From Bacillota bacterium (GTDB lineage Bacteria; Bacillota; Clostridia; Peptostreptococcales; Anaerovoracaceae), in contig JAGATO010000200.1 in NCBI GenBank assembly GCA_017621195.1, positions 1-17,756 on the forward strand: a stretch of 17,756 bases of DNA, read 5' to 3'. A program made the position numbers and the translations under genes. Position 1 is the first letter of the stretch. Each line of letters begins with the position of its first letter. Positions 1 to 7,552 of this stretch are shown here, one piece after another. The notes under the pieces are model-generated. The model saw only the letters and a program-made list of their open reading frames with translations. It was not told where the DNA came from and searched no databases.

Positions 1-153
1 TGCTGATTGTATTTTGTACATTTGAATCTGATGGAAGCTTTCGCCTCCATCGAGAAGAACTCAATCTTCTCTTTCGACTCAATTTCTACACTATGCAGTT
101 TTCAATGTGCGCGCGCTCGCTTTCGCTTCGCGCTTGTCCCGTTCGCGCGGAAC
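1..153 (-). other. Leader of an rRNA operon (rRNA off window)
   Basis: This stretch lies downstream of the two tandem promoters. Read on the minus strand it holds ACATTGAAAACTGCATAG (108-91), which resembles the boxA/antitermination segment that precedes rRNA genes in Bacillota. Two leader hairpins follow: GAGAAG/CTTCTC at 52-71 and GATGGA-type arms at 30-51. No conserved 16S sequence is present, so 16S would begin beyond position 1. A reading frame of 178 codons across this region on the plus strand has no ribosome binding site and I regard it as spurious. An internal rRNA spacer is possible, but the adjacent promoters favour the 5' leader. Confidence 0.65.
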
Positions 154-159
154 TTTTAC

Positions 160-188
160 AGTATAACTCTTTTTTACCGGCTTGTCAA
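160..188 (-). promoter_or_regulatory. rRNA-type promoter P2
   Basis: On the minus strand TTGACA (183-188) and TATACT (160-165) have a 17-base spacer. This is the promoter proximal to the presumed rRNA operon. Transcription would start near 153 and run towards position 1. An A-rich spacer and an adjacent G+C-rich leader fit stable-RNA promoters. Confidence 0.8.
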
Positions 189-255
189 CAACTTTTTACA
201 AATTCTTGACTCGCATTTTTCGTTATACCTTGCTGTCGTTTCCGACATCTTTTAT

Positions 256-284
256 ATAATAGCAAATACTGTTCCTATTGTCAA
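256..284 (-). promoter_or_regulatory. rRNA-type promoter P1
   Basis: On the minus strand TTGACA (279-284) and TATTAT (256-261) are separated by exactly 17 bases, a near-consensus sigma-A promoter. It reads leftwards, towards the window edge. A second promoter of the same quality lies 96 bases downstream, and a boxA-like motif follows. Tandem promoters of this kind are typical of Bacillota rRNA operons. The transcribed genes lie outside the window, so the rRNA assignment is inference. Confidence 0.8.
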
Positions 285-390
285 CACCCTTTTTTCATCT
301 TTTTTCGTTTTTCTTCTTTTTTCTCTACGGTCCTGGCGTCCCTTCGTTCGGTTCTTCGCAAACATAGCTCAACGAGCCGCAGATGGGCCT

Positions 391-426
391 CAAAAAAGAC
401 CCCCGCCTATGATCAAACAGACGGGG
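391..426 (-). terminator. Intrinsic terminator of glmS
   Basis: On the minus strand CCCCGTCT (419-426) pairs with AGGCGGGG (401-408), with one G-T wobble, and is followed by a T6 run at 392-397. It lies about 45 bases after the glmS stop codon. It would separate glmS transcription from the rRNA promoters just downstream. The stretch 285-390 shows only T-rich sequence on the plus strand and no gene. Confidence 0.75.
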
Positions 427-470
427 ATCACTAAGAGATCGGAGTTTACATCCCGTTCTCTTTTTCTTCT

Positions 471-2300
471 TTATTCTACGGTTACGCTCTTCGCCAGATT
501 CTTGGGCTTGTCGATGTCGCAGCCTCTCAGCTTTGCCACGTAGTAAGCCAGAATCTGCAGCGGAACCACCGACAGAATCGGCGTCAGCTCGTCGCGGCAT
601 TCCGGAATGTAGATCACCTGGTCGCTCTGGCGTTCGATCTCCCGGTTGTTTTCCTTGGCCAATCCCAGAACGTAAGCGCCGCGGGCCTTGACCTCCTGAA
701 TGTTGGACAGCATCTTCTCAAACAGGAAATCCTGGGTTGCCAGGGCGATCACCAGCGTATCCTGTTCGATCAGCGCGATGGTGCCGTGCTTCAGCTCTCC
801 GGCAGCGATGGCGAAGGAGTTGGTATAAGAAATTTCCTTCAGCTTCAAAGAGCCCTCATAGGCAACGCTGCTGTCCAGCCCTCGCCCGATGAAGAAGACC
901 TGCTGGCTCTTATACAGCTTTTTCGCGATATCGTGGATCTTGTTCTCCTGATCCAGAACCTTCTGCAGAAGCTCAGGCAACTCGCCCAGTTCCTTCAGGT
1001 ATTCGTCGTATTCCGCCCGGCTCAGTACGCCCTTCCCCGCACCCATATACAGCGCGATCAGATACATGCACATCAGCTGAGTGGTGTAGGCCTTGGTGGA
1101 AGCTACGGCAATCTCCGGACCTGCCCAAGTGTAGAACATGTCGTCGGACTCTCTGGCAACGGAGCTTCCCACCACGTTGACGACCGACAGTACTCTTGCG
1201 CCCTTCCGCTTGGCTTCTCGCAGCGCAGCCAGCGTATCCAGCGTCTCACCGGACTGACTGATGGCGATGAACAGCGTCTTGTCGTCCACGAAGGGATCGC
1301 GATAGCGGAATTCCGAGGCCACATCCACTTCCACGGGAATCTTCGCCAGCTTTTCGATGATGTATTTTCCCACCAGACCGGCGTGGTAGGCCGTACCGCA
1401 GGCGACGATGTAGACCTTGCTGAACCGCTCGATGTCTTCCTTCGTCATGGTGATGCCGTCCAGGCGGATTATGCCGTCCTCGCCGATGCGGCGGTGCAGC
1501 GTCTCGTACAGACCCTTGGGCTGCTCGTGGATTTCCTTGATCATGAAGTGATCGTACCCTTCTTTTTCCGCGGCATCCGCATCCCAGGTCACGTGGAATA
1601 CATCCCGGTGAACCGGCTTGCGCTCCGCATTGAACAGCTTAACCTCGTTCTTGGTCAGCAGTACCACTTCGTTGTTTTCGATCAGATAGATGCTTCTGAC
1701 GTGCTTCAGAAGCGCCGGAATGTCCGACGCGATGAAGTTGCAGTTATTTCCCAGTCCGACGACCAGTGGGCTGTCCTTGCGGACCGCTACGATCTTATCC
1801 GGTTCGGCAGCGCAGACCACGCCCAGCGCATAGGCGCCGCGCATCTTATCCACCGCTTTGTACACGGCATCCAGCAGATCGCCGTTGTAGTAGATCCCGA
1901 TCAGATGGGCGATGACCTCCGTGTCGGTCTCGGAACGGAATTCCACGCCGTAATCCCGGCTCAGCCATTCCTTCAGTTCCACGAAGTTTTCGATGATGCC
2001 GTTGTGAACCACGGCAATGGTGTTGTCCCCGTTGGTGTGGGGATGGGCGTTCAGATCCGACGGTGCGCCGTGGGTTGCCCAGCGGGTGTGGCCGATCCCT
2101 GCGGTGGCGAACAGATTCTCCCCGGCGATCATTTCCTCCAGGTTGCTGATGCGGCCCTTGCACTTCCGCACCACCAGTTTTCCGCCGATGTTCAGGGCGA
2201 TACCCGAGGAGTCATAGCCTCGGTATTCCAGCTTTTTCAGCCCGTCGATGATAATATCCTTTGCGTTGTTTTCTCCAACGTAACCTACAATTCCACACAT
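471..2300 (-). CDS. glmS: Glutamine--fructose-6-phosphate aminotransferase (isomerizing)
   Basis: GlmS converts fructose-6-phosphate and glutamine to glucosamine-6-phosphate and glutamate, the entry step to UDP-GlcNAc and peptidoglycan. The 609-residue product has the family's usual length. It begins MCGIVGYVG, so Cys2 becomes the N-terminal nucleophile of the glutaminase domain once Met is removed. The C-terminal half holds two SIS sugar-isomerase domains, with SQSGETLDT, GELKHG and the C-terminal signature DKPKNLAKSVTVE. The start at 2300 is fixed by this N-terminus and by AAAGGAGG just upstream; an in-frame extension to 2378 would run into the leader and is rejected. The gene is monocistronic, with its own promoter, ribozyme leader and terminator. 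GlmM, the next enzyme of the pathway, is encoded just beyond the inverted threonine aldolase gene. Confidence 0.97.
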   Translation of the reverse strand: MCGIVGYVGENNAKDIIIDGLKKLEYRGYDSSGIALNIGGKLVVRKCKGRISNLEEMIAGENLFATAGIGHTRWATHGAPSDLNAHPHTNGDNTIAVVHNGIIENFVELKEWLSRDYGVEFRSETDTEVIAHLIGIYYNGDLLDAVYKAVDKMRGAYALGVVCAAEPDKIVAVRKDSPLVVGLGNNCNFIASDIPALLKHVRSIYLIENNEVVLLTKNEVKLFNAERKPVHRDVFHVTWDADAAEKEGYDHFMIKEIHEQPKGLYETLHRRIGEDGIIRLDGITMTKEDIERFSKVYIVACGTAYHAGLVGKYIIEKLAKIPVEVDVASEFRYRDPFVDDKTLFIAISQSGETLDTLAALREAKRKGARVLSVVNVVGSSVARESDDMFYTWAGPEIAVASTKAYTTQLMCMYLIALYMGAGKGVLSRAEYDEYLKELGELPELLQKVLDQENKIHDIAKKLYKSQQVFFIGRGLDSSVAYEGSLKLKEISYTNSFAIAAGELKHGTIALIEQDTLVIALATQDFLFEKMLSNIQEVKARGAYVLGLAKENNREIERQSDQVIYIPECRDELTPILSVVPLQILAYYVAKLRGCDIDKPKNLAKSVTVE

Positions 2301-2353
2301 AATGAAAAATCCTCCTTTGACAGTCCGACCCCTTCGGGCCATAAAAATACCGT

Positions 2354-2495
2354 GCGCCTGCTTTGTCCCGTCGGTCACCCAACGGTTTTGTCAGTCGCTT
2401 CAGGATTCCCCATTGAACCCCGGAGGCATCCGCCGAATCTTTCGATACTCCTCCGTCCTCGTCAACTGCGTCACCCGCAGTCCCGGCGCTTCGTT
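2354..2495 (-). ncRNA. glmS ribozyme (self-cleaving, glucosamine-6-phosphate sensing)
   Basis: The minus-strand leader of glmS carries the hallmarks of the glmS ribozyme. The cleavage-site motif A|GCGCC lies at 2490-2485, so cleavage falls between 2490 and 2489. The conserved core GTTGACGAGG is at 2463-2454. The segments TATCGAA and TCGGCGGATGCCTCC follow, and the latter can pair back with GGAGG. Next come a P3-like hairpin (GGGTTC/GAATCC), a P4-like pairing of GCGACTG with CAGGCGC (one mismatch), and a P4.1 hairpin of 7 bp capped by GTGA. In this class glucosamine-6-phosphate acts as the cofactor for cleavage, and the cut mRNA is degraded, giving feedback on GlmS. The element ends about 50 bases before the glmS start codon. 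Assignment is by motif recognition, without a covariance search. Confidence 0.93.
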
Positions 2496-2548
2496 TCTAT
2501 TCTCTTTCAAACAGAAGATGTTCGCTTCCCTCCTTTCGGTAGTAGTTT

Positions 2549-2577
2549 ATTATACCAAATTCCCGAAACCGTGTCTA
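2549..2577 (-). promoter_or_regulatory. glmS promoter
   Basis: On the minus strand TAGACA (2572-2577) and TATAAT (2549-2554) have a 17-base spacer. The predicted transcript starts near 2542, about 50 bases before the ribozyme cleavage site. A ribosome-binding-like AAAGGAGG (about 2536-2529) lies within this short 5' segment but has no ATG at usable distance. Confidence 0.8.
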
Positions 2578-2609
2578 CGATTTTCCCCGGCAATCGCTTC
2601 GCGATCACA

Positions 2610-2632
2610 GGCAACCGCCTCCGGCGGTTGCC
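2610..2632. repeat. Perfect inverted repeat between glmS and ltaE
   Basis: GGCAACCGCC and GGCGGTTGCC form a perfect 10-bp stem around the 3-base loop TCC. Neither strand has a T-run after it. It sits upstream of the glmS -35 element and upstream of the presumed ltaE promoter. Its role is unknown: it could be an operator, or a terminator lacking its U-tract. Confidence 0.6.
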
Positions 2633-2764
2633 TTCCACAAAATATCTGTGCCTCCGATCATTTGGCAATTGCGAACGGAGATAAAATACGATATGCTTAA
2701 TGAGAGAATCTGCAACGGATGCGACGTGCGGTCCCATCGACAGCAGAAGTATGGAGGAATAGAT

Positions 2765-3823
2765 ATGTATAGCTTTATCTGCGACTATAGCGAAGGCGCT
2801 CATCCGTCCGTGATGAAAGCGCTGACCGACATCGCCTACGAACAAAATGAAGGCTACAATTACGACAAACACTGTGCCAATGCCGCCAACATGGTGCGCG
2901 ATCTGATCAAGCGCCCTGACGCCGACGTATATTTCATGCCCGGCGGTACGCCTACCAACACCATTTCCATCGCCGGAAGCCTCAAGTCCTTCGAGGCTGT
3001 CATCGCTCCGTCCACCGGTCACATCGAGGTCCACGAGACCGGCGCCATCGAGGCTACCGGTCACAAGATCATTTCCGTGGACAACTGCCCCGACGGCAAG
3101 CTGACTGCCGACATCATCCGCCGCGTGGTAGGCGGTTTCGAAGACGAGCATACCGTCGTTCGTAAGATGGTCTTTCTGACCAACCCCACGGAAAGCGGAA
3201 GCATCTACTACAAATCTGAGCTGGAAGCCATCCGTCAGGTCTGCGACGAAAACGACATGTATCTGTATGTGGACGGCGCACGGCTGGGCGGTGCCATTAC
3301 CGCCGAAGGCAATGACGTGACCATGGAGGATCTGGGACGACTCTGCGATATCTTCTACATCGGCGGAACGAAGAACGGAGCCCTGATGGCAGAAGCCCTG
3401 ATCGTCCTCAACGAGAAGATCAAGCCGGACTTCCGGTTCCACATCAAGCAGCGCGGCGCGCTGACTGCCAAGGGATTCATCCTGGGCGCTCAGTTCGAAG
3501 CCCTTTTGAAGGACGATCTGTACTTCAAGATGGCCGACCACTCCAACAAGTGCGCCCAAACGCTGGCCAAGGGTATCGCCGCCCTGGGCTACAGCTTCGA
3601 CGTGGTTTCTCCCACCAATCAGATCTTCCCCATCCTTCCCAAGCCCATGATCGAAGAACTTCTCAAAAGCTACGAGTTCTACGTCTGGGCTCCCCACAGC
3701 GAGACCCACTCCGTCATCCGTCTCGTCTGCTCCTGGGCTACACCGGAAGAAAAGGTGGATCAGTTCCTGGAGGACTTCAAAGCGCTCCACGAAAAGTACG
3801 CCGCGCTGAACGTCGCTCCTTAG
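2765..3823 (+). CDS. ltaE: Threonine aldolase family protein (PLP-dependent)
   Basis: This predicted low-specificity L-threonine aldolase cleaves threonine or allo-threonine to glycine and acetaldehyde, using pyridoxal phosphate. The 352-residue product is a complete fold-type I enzyme of the beta-eliminating lyase family. Visible features are the glycine-rich PGGTPTN (59-65), the HIEVHETGA region (86-94), Asp170 in VDGARLGG, which should contact the PLP ring nitrogen, and the Schiff-base Lys203 in GGTKNG. The start at 2765 is chosen for GGAGG at 2753-2757, seven bases upstream. Earlier in-frame ATG codons near 2693 lack such a site. No strong promoter is visible; weak -10-like sequences lie at 2682-2698. 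The gene is inverted relative to glmM and glmS, which it separates. Exact substrate preference cannot be read from sequence. Confidence 0.9.
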   Translation: MYSFICDYSEGAHPSVMKALTDIAYEQNEGYNYDKHCANAANMVRDLIKRPDADVYFMPGGTPTNTISIAGSLKSFEAVIAPSTGHIEVHETGAIEATGHKIISVDNCPDGKLTADIIRRVVGGFEDEHTVVRKMVFLTNPTESGSIYYKSELEAIRQVCDENDMYLYVDGARLGGAITAEGNDVTMEDLGRLCDIFYIGGTKNGALMAEALIVLNEKIKPDFRFHIKQRGALTAKGFILGAQFEALLKDDLYFKMADHSNKCAQTLAKGIAALGYSFDVVSPTNQIFPILPKPMIEELLKSYEFYVWAPHSETHSVIRLVCSWATPEEKVDQFLEDFKALHEKYAALNVAP

Positions 3824-3846
3824 ACAGCAACTGAACTCTGAAAAGC

Positions 3847-3880
3847 AAAAGCAACCCTCGAAAACAGGGTTGCTTTTTTT
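3847..3880. terminator. Bidirectional intrinsic terminator between ltaE and glmM
   Basis: AAAAGCAACCCT (3847-3858) and AGGGTTGCTTTT (3866-3877) form a 12-bp stem with a 7-base loop. On the plus strand a T7 run follows (3874-3880). On the minus strand the stem is followed by TTTTGCTTTT. It can therefore end both ltaE (plus) and the convergent cdaA-cdaR-glmM transcript (minus). Confidence 0.9.
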
Positions 3881-3925
3881 GTGCGAATTTCTCAGTCTCT
3901 GCGCTTAGCGACCAGTACCGATTCC

Positions 3926-5275
3926 TCAGCCCATATGCTTGGTGATCAGAGCTGCCAGGTTCTGGGCCAGCTTGGTGATCTGCTCAATGTCTGTGCCTTC
4001 CAGCATGACGCGGACCAGCGGTTCCGTTCCCGAGGGACGGATCAGCACGCGGCCGTCGCCGGCCATCAGTTCTTCCATTCGCTTGATTTCCGACGCGATC
4101 TCCGGATGGTTCATGTACTTCTTCTTGTTTTCATTGCGGATGGCCGCATTCTTCAGTACCTGCGGATAGATGGGCATCATCTCCGCCAGCTCCGACGGTT
4201 TCTTACCCATGACCTTGACAGCCTTCAGCAGCTGCAGTGCTGATAAAATGCCGTCGCCGGTGGTGGTTCGGTTCAGGAAGATGATGTGGCCGGACTGCTC
4301 GCCGCCGATGATACAGCCGCTCTTCAGCATCTGCTCCAGAACGTAGCGGTCTCCCACCTGGGTGACGTCGATGTCCACGCCCAGCTCCTTGCAGGCCTTG
4401 TGGAAGCCCAGGTTGCTCATGACGGTGACGGTGACCTTGTTCTCCTTCAGCTCACCGCACTCTTTCAGCATCTTCGTGCAGATGTATATGACCCGGTCGC
4501 CGTCGATGACGTTGCCCTTTTCATCCACCGCGATCAGCCGATCGGCGTCGCCGTCAAAGGCCAGACCGATGTCCGCTCCCATGTCCTTCACCAGCTTCTG
4601 CAGCTGTTCCGGATGAGTGGAGCCGCAGCGGTCGTTGATGTTGGTCCCATTGGGCACGTTTCCGATGACCGTAACGTCGGCCCCCAGATCGGTGAACACC
4701 TTTTCCGCTACCTTATAGGACGCGCCGTTGGCGCAGTCGATGGCCAGCTTCATGCCGTCCAGCCGCACGTCGATGGTTCGTTCCAGAAAATCGGCGTACA
4801 GCCACAGCGCATCGTCGTCGGCTTCCAGACAGCGTCCCAGCTTGTTGCCGGTGATGTGGCTGTTCACGTCGATGTTTCTGAGGATGATGTCCTCGATCTC
4901 ATCCTCCAGATCGTCGTCCAGCTTGAAGCCGTCGCCGTTGAAGAATTTGATTCCGTTGTATTCAAAGGGGTTGTGGGACGCGGAAATCACAATTCCCGCA
5001 TCGGCCTTGTAGTGTCTCACCAGATAGGCGATGGCCGGCGTGGGAAGAACCCCCACCTTGATCACGTTTCCGCCCATGGCCAGAATCCCGGCGCTCAGCG
5101 CGTCCTCCAGCATGTCGCCGGAAATTCTCGTATCCTTACCGATCAGAAAGACCGGCCGCTCCGCATCCTTGGACAGCACGTAGGCTCCCGCCTTGCCCAG
5201 ATTGAACGCCAGTTCCGGAGTCAGCTCCGAGTTGGCAACGCCGCGGACACCGTCCGTTCCAAATAATCTACCCAT
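3926..5275 (-). CDS. glmM: Phosphoglucosamine mutase
   Basis: GlmM interconverts glucosamine-6-phosphate and glucosamine-1-phosphate, the step after GlmS towards UDP-GlcNAc. The 449-residue product is full length. All four alpha-D-phosphohexomutase signatures are present: SASHNP (98-103, phospho-acceptor Ser100), the Mg-binding DGDADR (241-246), the sugar-binding GGEQSGH (324-330) and the phosphate-binding RPSGTEP (413-419). The chosen start gives MGRLFGTDGVRG, the usual N-terminus, and has GGAG upstream. The ATG four codons earlier (5287) overlaps that ribosome binding site. It is the last gene of the cdaA-cdaR-glmM operon, 35 bases after cdaR. GlmM is known to interact with and inhibit CdaA in several Bacillota, linking cell-wall precursor supply with c-di-AMP. 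Confidence 0.97.
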   Translation of the reverse strand: MGRLFGTDGVRGVANSELTPELAFNLGKAGAYVLSKDAERPVFLIGKDTRISGDMLEDALSAGILAMGGNVIKVGVLPTPAIAYLVRHYKADAGIVISASHNPFEYNGIKFFNGDGFKLDDDLEDEIEDIILRNIDVNSHITGNKLGRCLEADDDALWLYADFLERTIDVRLDGMKLAIDCANGASYKVAEKVFTDLGADVTVIGNVPNGTNINDRCGSTHPEQLQKLVKDMGADIGLAFDGDADRLIAVDEKGNVIDGDRVIYICTKMLKECGELKENKVTVTVMSNLGFHKACKELGVDIDVTQVGDRYVLEQMLKSGCIIGGEQSGHIIFLNRTTTGDGILSALQLLKAVKVMGKKPSELAEMMPIYPQVLKNAAIRNENKKKYMNHPEIASEIKRMEELMAGDGRVLIRPSGTEPLVRVMLEGTDIEQITKLAQNLAALITKHMG

Positions 5276-5310
5276 AATTGTCTCCATTCCGCTGCCCGTG
5301 GCAGCTTATT

Positions 5311-6546
5311 TTATTCTTCTTCCAACGAGCGGACCCGGACCTCTGCAGACTCCGGCACCACTCGCACTTCATCGATCTCTTCCCCGTATTCCGCCAGTAT
5401 CTCCAGCGAGAACGTTCCCTCTTCCCTGATCTGACTTCCGTCCACGTACAGGACCACATCCGACAGCTCCAGACGGTCGATCACTTCCTCGTCAGCCTTG
5501 ACGTGAAGGGTGTAGATGCCCTCCAAAGCGTCGGCCGCCAGCCCTTCGGCCAGCCCTCGGATTTCGATCTCATTCCCGGAAAATTCCAATATACCCGCTG
5601 AAACTTCCTTGACCTGGAACGTAGCCTGCAGCGTCGGATTCTTGCTGGCAAGCTCTACGCCCTGCGGCAGGATGGCCTCCAGCGACGCGATGGCGCTGCC
5701 GTCCTCGTTCAGCTCCAGTCCGGCCAGGTCCACCGGCTCCGTCACCACTTCGTGGATCTGCTCCAGATCCTGAGGCAATCCACGAATCTCGATGGTCTCC
5801 GGCGCTTCGATGCCGCTGAGCACCCGTCCGTCGGACTCATCCTTCGTCTCCACCACCAGCGGAACCTCCTTTACGTCCATGATCACGAAGCTGACATCGG
5901 CATACTGGGAGGACATGCGGACGTTTTCCACCAGTGCCTCCCCGTCGTTCAGCGGCTGCAGCTCCACCTGGACGGTATTGCTCTTCCCCTCTTCGCTTCC
6001 ATTGACGTTCACCGTACCGAAGGCCCAGGCCACCGCATTGACCAGCGATTTGGCTCCGGAGACCTCCACCTCCGTAGGCTGTTCTATGATTCCGCCGATC
6101 TCCTTTCCGGCGGGAACGTTGATGAAGTTGATGTGAACCGGCTTGCTGACGGCCACCAGTTCCTCGATGTTCACCTGGATCTTCGGCGAACGGATCTCTA
6201 CCAGTTCCGTATTGTCCGGGATCACCGCCGTTACGTTGATGTAGTTCTGACCCTGACCGTATCCGAACAGATCCGCTTCCACCGTAATGTCATCCACCGT
6301 CAGCGGATCCACCGTGGTGCGCTGTCCCTTGATCTTCACGTCCACCGTGTAGTCGGTGCTTCCGGCGATGGCCAGGTTGTTGTCCGCCAGAGTTTCTACA
6401 TTCTTTAAATTGACCGGCACGGAGCGAATCGTCCTCTCCTTTACCGGATTTTCACCGCCGATGACGAAGATCCACAGGAAGATGGCGATGATCACCGAAA
6501 GGATCTTGTTGACGGTATTGGGACTGATTTTACTGTTATGATTCAT
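5311..6546 (-). CDS. cdaR: CdaA regulator, YbbR-domain membrane protein
   Basis: CdaR is a membrane-anchored extracytoplasmic protein that modulates the diadenylate cyclase CdaA. The 411-residue product has one N-terminal transmembrane segment (about residues 13-33, NKILSVIIAIFLWIFVIGG). It is followed by about four beta-rich YbbR repeats of roughly 80-90 residues each and an acidic C-terminus. The start at 6546 has AAAGGAGG upstream and overlaps the end of cdaA by 11 bases, so translation is probably coupled. A longer frame start at 6582 lies inside cdaA and lacks a ribosome binding site. Family and context agree: cdaA lies directly upstream and glmM directly downstream, the canonical order. 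Confidence 0.93.
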   Translation of the reverse strand: MNHNSKISPNTVNKILSVIIAIFLWIFVIGGENPVKERTIRSVPVNLKNVETLADNNLAIAGSTDYTVDVKIKGQRTTVDPLTVDDITVEADLFGYGQGQNYINVTAVIPDNTELVEIRSPKIQVNIEELVAVSKPVHINFINVPAGKEIGGIIEQPTEVEVSGAKSLVNAVAWAFGTVNVNGSEEGKSNTVQVELQPLNDGEALVENVRMSSQYADVSFVIMDVKEVPLVVETKDESDGRVLSGIEAPETIEIRGLPQDLEQIHEVVTEPVDLAGLELNEDGSAIASLEAILPQGVELASKNPTLQATFQVKEVSAGILEFSGNEIEIRGLAEGLAADALEGIYTLHVKADEEVIDRLELSDVVLYVDGSQIREEGTFSLEILAEYGEEIDEVRVVPESAEVRVRSLEEE

Positions 6547-7384
6547 TTCCGCCTCCTTTGCCCAGAAAGTTGCGGAGAGCATCCTTCCAATTTCCGGTCT
6601 CCTGGACTCCGCTGTTCAGATACAGCTTCGTCAGCGATTTCTCCACGTTCTTCAGATCCAGAAAACGCGACAGGCGGCCATCCACCGCGATGGAGATGAT
6701 CCCCGTCTCCTCCGACACGATCAGCGCGATGGCGTCGGAAACCTCAGACACACCGATGCCTGCCCGGTGGCGCGTTCCCAGATCCTTGCTCAGATTCTTG
6801 TTCTGGGTCAGCGGCAGAACACATCCCGCCGACAGCAGTCTGCCGCCGCGAATGATGACGGCTCCGTCGTGAAGGGGCGCTCCCTCATAGAAGATATTCC
6901 CCAGAAGCTCCGTGGACACGTCCGCGTGGAGATACGTCCCGCTTTCCGCGATATCGGTCAACGAGGTCTGACGCTCCAGAATCATCAGCGCACCTACCCG
7001 CTCTTTGGAAAAGCCGTCCGCCGTCTCCACCAGCGTGGAGATCAGCGACCGGATCCCGCTCTTGTCGATTTTCCCCTGTTTCTGCGGCAGGAACTTGTTC
7101 CGTCCGATGTATTCCAGACCGCGCCGCAGCTCCGGCTGGAAGATGATGACCACGGCGATCAGTCCGACGTCGATGACGTAGCCCAGAATCCAGTTAATAG
7201 TATACAGGTTTGCCCACTCGGCCACGACCTTGGCCATCAAAATCACCAGAACGCCCTTGGCCAGCTGTTCCGCGCGGGTCTCCCGGACAAATCCCAATAT
7301 TTGATATATGACAAACGCTACAATTGCTACATCCAGCGCATCGGTCAATCCGAAGCTGCTGACGAGCGCTTTGAAATAATCCAT
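6536..7384 (-). CDS. cdaA: Diadenylate cyclase (c-di-AMP synthase)
   Basis: CdaA makes the essential second messenger cyclic di-AMP from two ATP, controlling potassium and osmolyte balance and cell-wall homeostasis. The 282-residue product has three hydrophobic N-terminal segments (about residues 14-34, 40-58 and 62-83), then a DAC catalytic domain. That domain carries the signature DGA (173-175, in LHDGAVII), RHR (205-207, in GTRHRAGIG) and SEETG (224-228). The start has AAGGAGG at proper spacing. It is the first gene of the cdaA-cdaR-glmM operon and has a recognisable promoter about 35-60 bases upstream. All catalytic motifs are intact. Confidence 0.97.
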   Translation of the reverse strand: MDYFKALVSSFGLTDALDVAIVAFVIYQILGFVRETRAEQLAKGVLVILMAKVVAEWANLYTINWILGYVIDVGLIAVVIIFQPELRRGLEYIGRNKFLPQKQGKIDKSGIRSLISTLVETADGFSKERVGALMILERQTSLTDIAESGTYLHADVSTELLGNIFYEGAPLHDGAVIIRGGRLLSAGCVLPLTQNKNLSKDLGTRHRAGIGVSEVSDAIALIVSEETGIISIAVDGRLSRFLDLKNVEKSLTKLYLNSGVQETGNWKDALRNFLGKGGGNES

Positions 7385-7417
7385 GAGCCCCTCCTTGCTT
7401 TAAAATGATTCACTTTT

Positions 7418-7446
7418 ATTTTAGCGAATCGAATTGCATTCTTCAA
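7418..7446 (-). promoter_or_regulatory. Promoter of the cdaA-cdaR-glmM operon
   Basis: On the minus strand TTGAAG (7441-7446) and TAAAAT (7418-7423) are 17 bases apart, a plausible sigma-A promoter. Transcription would start near 7411 and leave a leader of about 27 bases containing only the ribosome binding site. No riboswitch is visible. The region also has to hold the promoter of the divergent amidohydrolase gene, for which I see no convincing match. Confidence 0.65.
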
Positions 7447-7552
7447 CCAAAAAACGCAGTCTCGACGAAATATCTCTTGTGTCTGATGTGAAAATCTTGT
7501 AAGCTTAAAGTAAACTAATGACACAATGCGTGCCTTGACACAGGAGGTTTAC

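Noticed and set aside
7..543. A 178-codon plus-strand frame at the left edge
   Set aside because: It covers rRNA-type promoters, the glmS terminator and the glmS 3' end, and the composition is that of AT-rich intergenic DNA.
786..2684. A 632-codon open frame on the plus strand opposite glmS
   Set aside because: It is antisense to an unmistakable GlmS, its translation shows no recognisable domain, and it has no ribosome binding site. Long antisense frames are expected from the G+C-rich codon use here.
2507..3790. A 427-codon minus-strand frame opposite ltaE
   Set aside because: It is a shadow of the threonine aldolase gene: no start signal, no domain, and it overlaps the glmS promoter.
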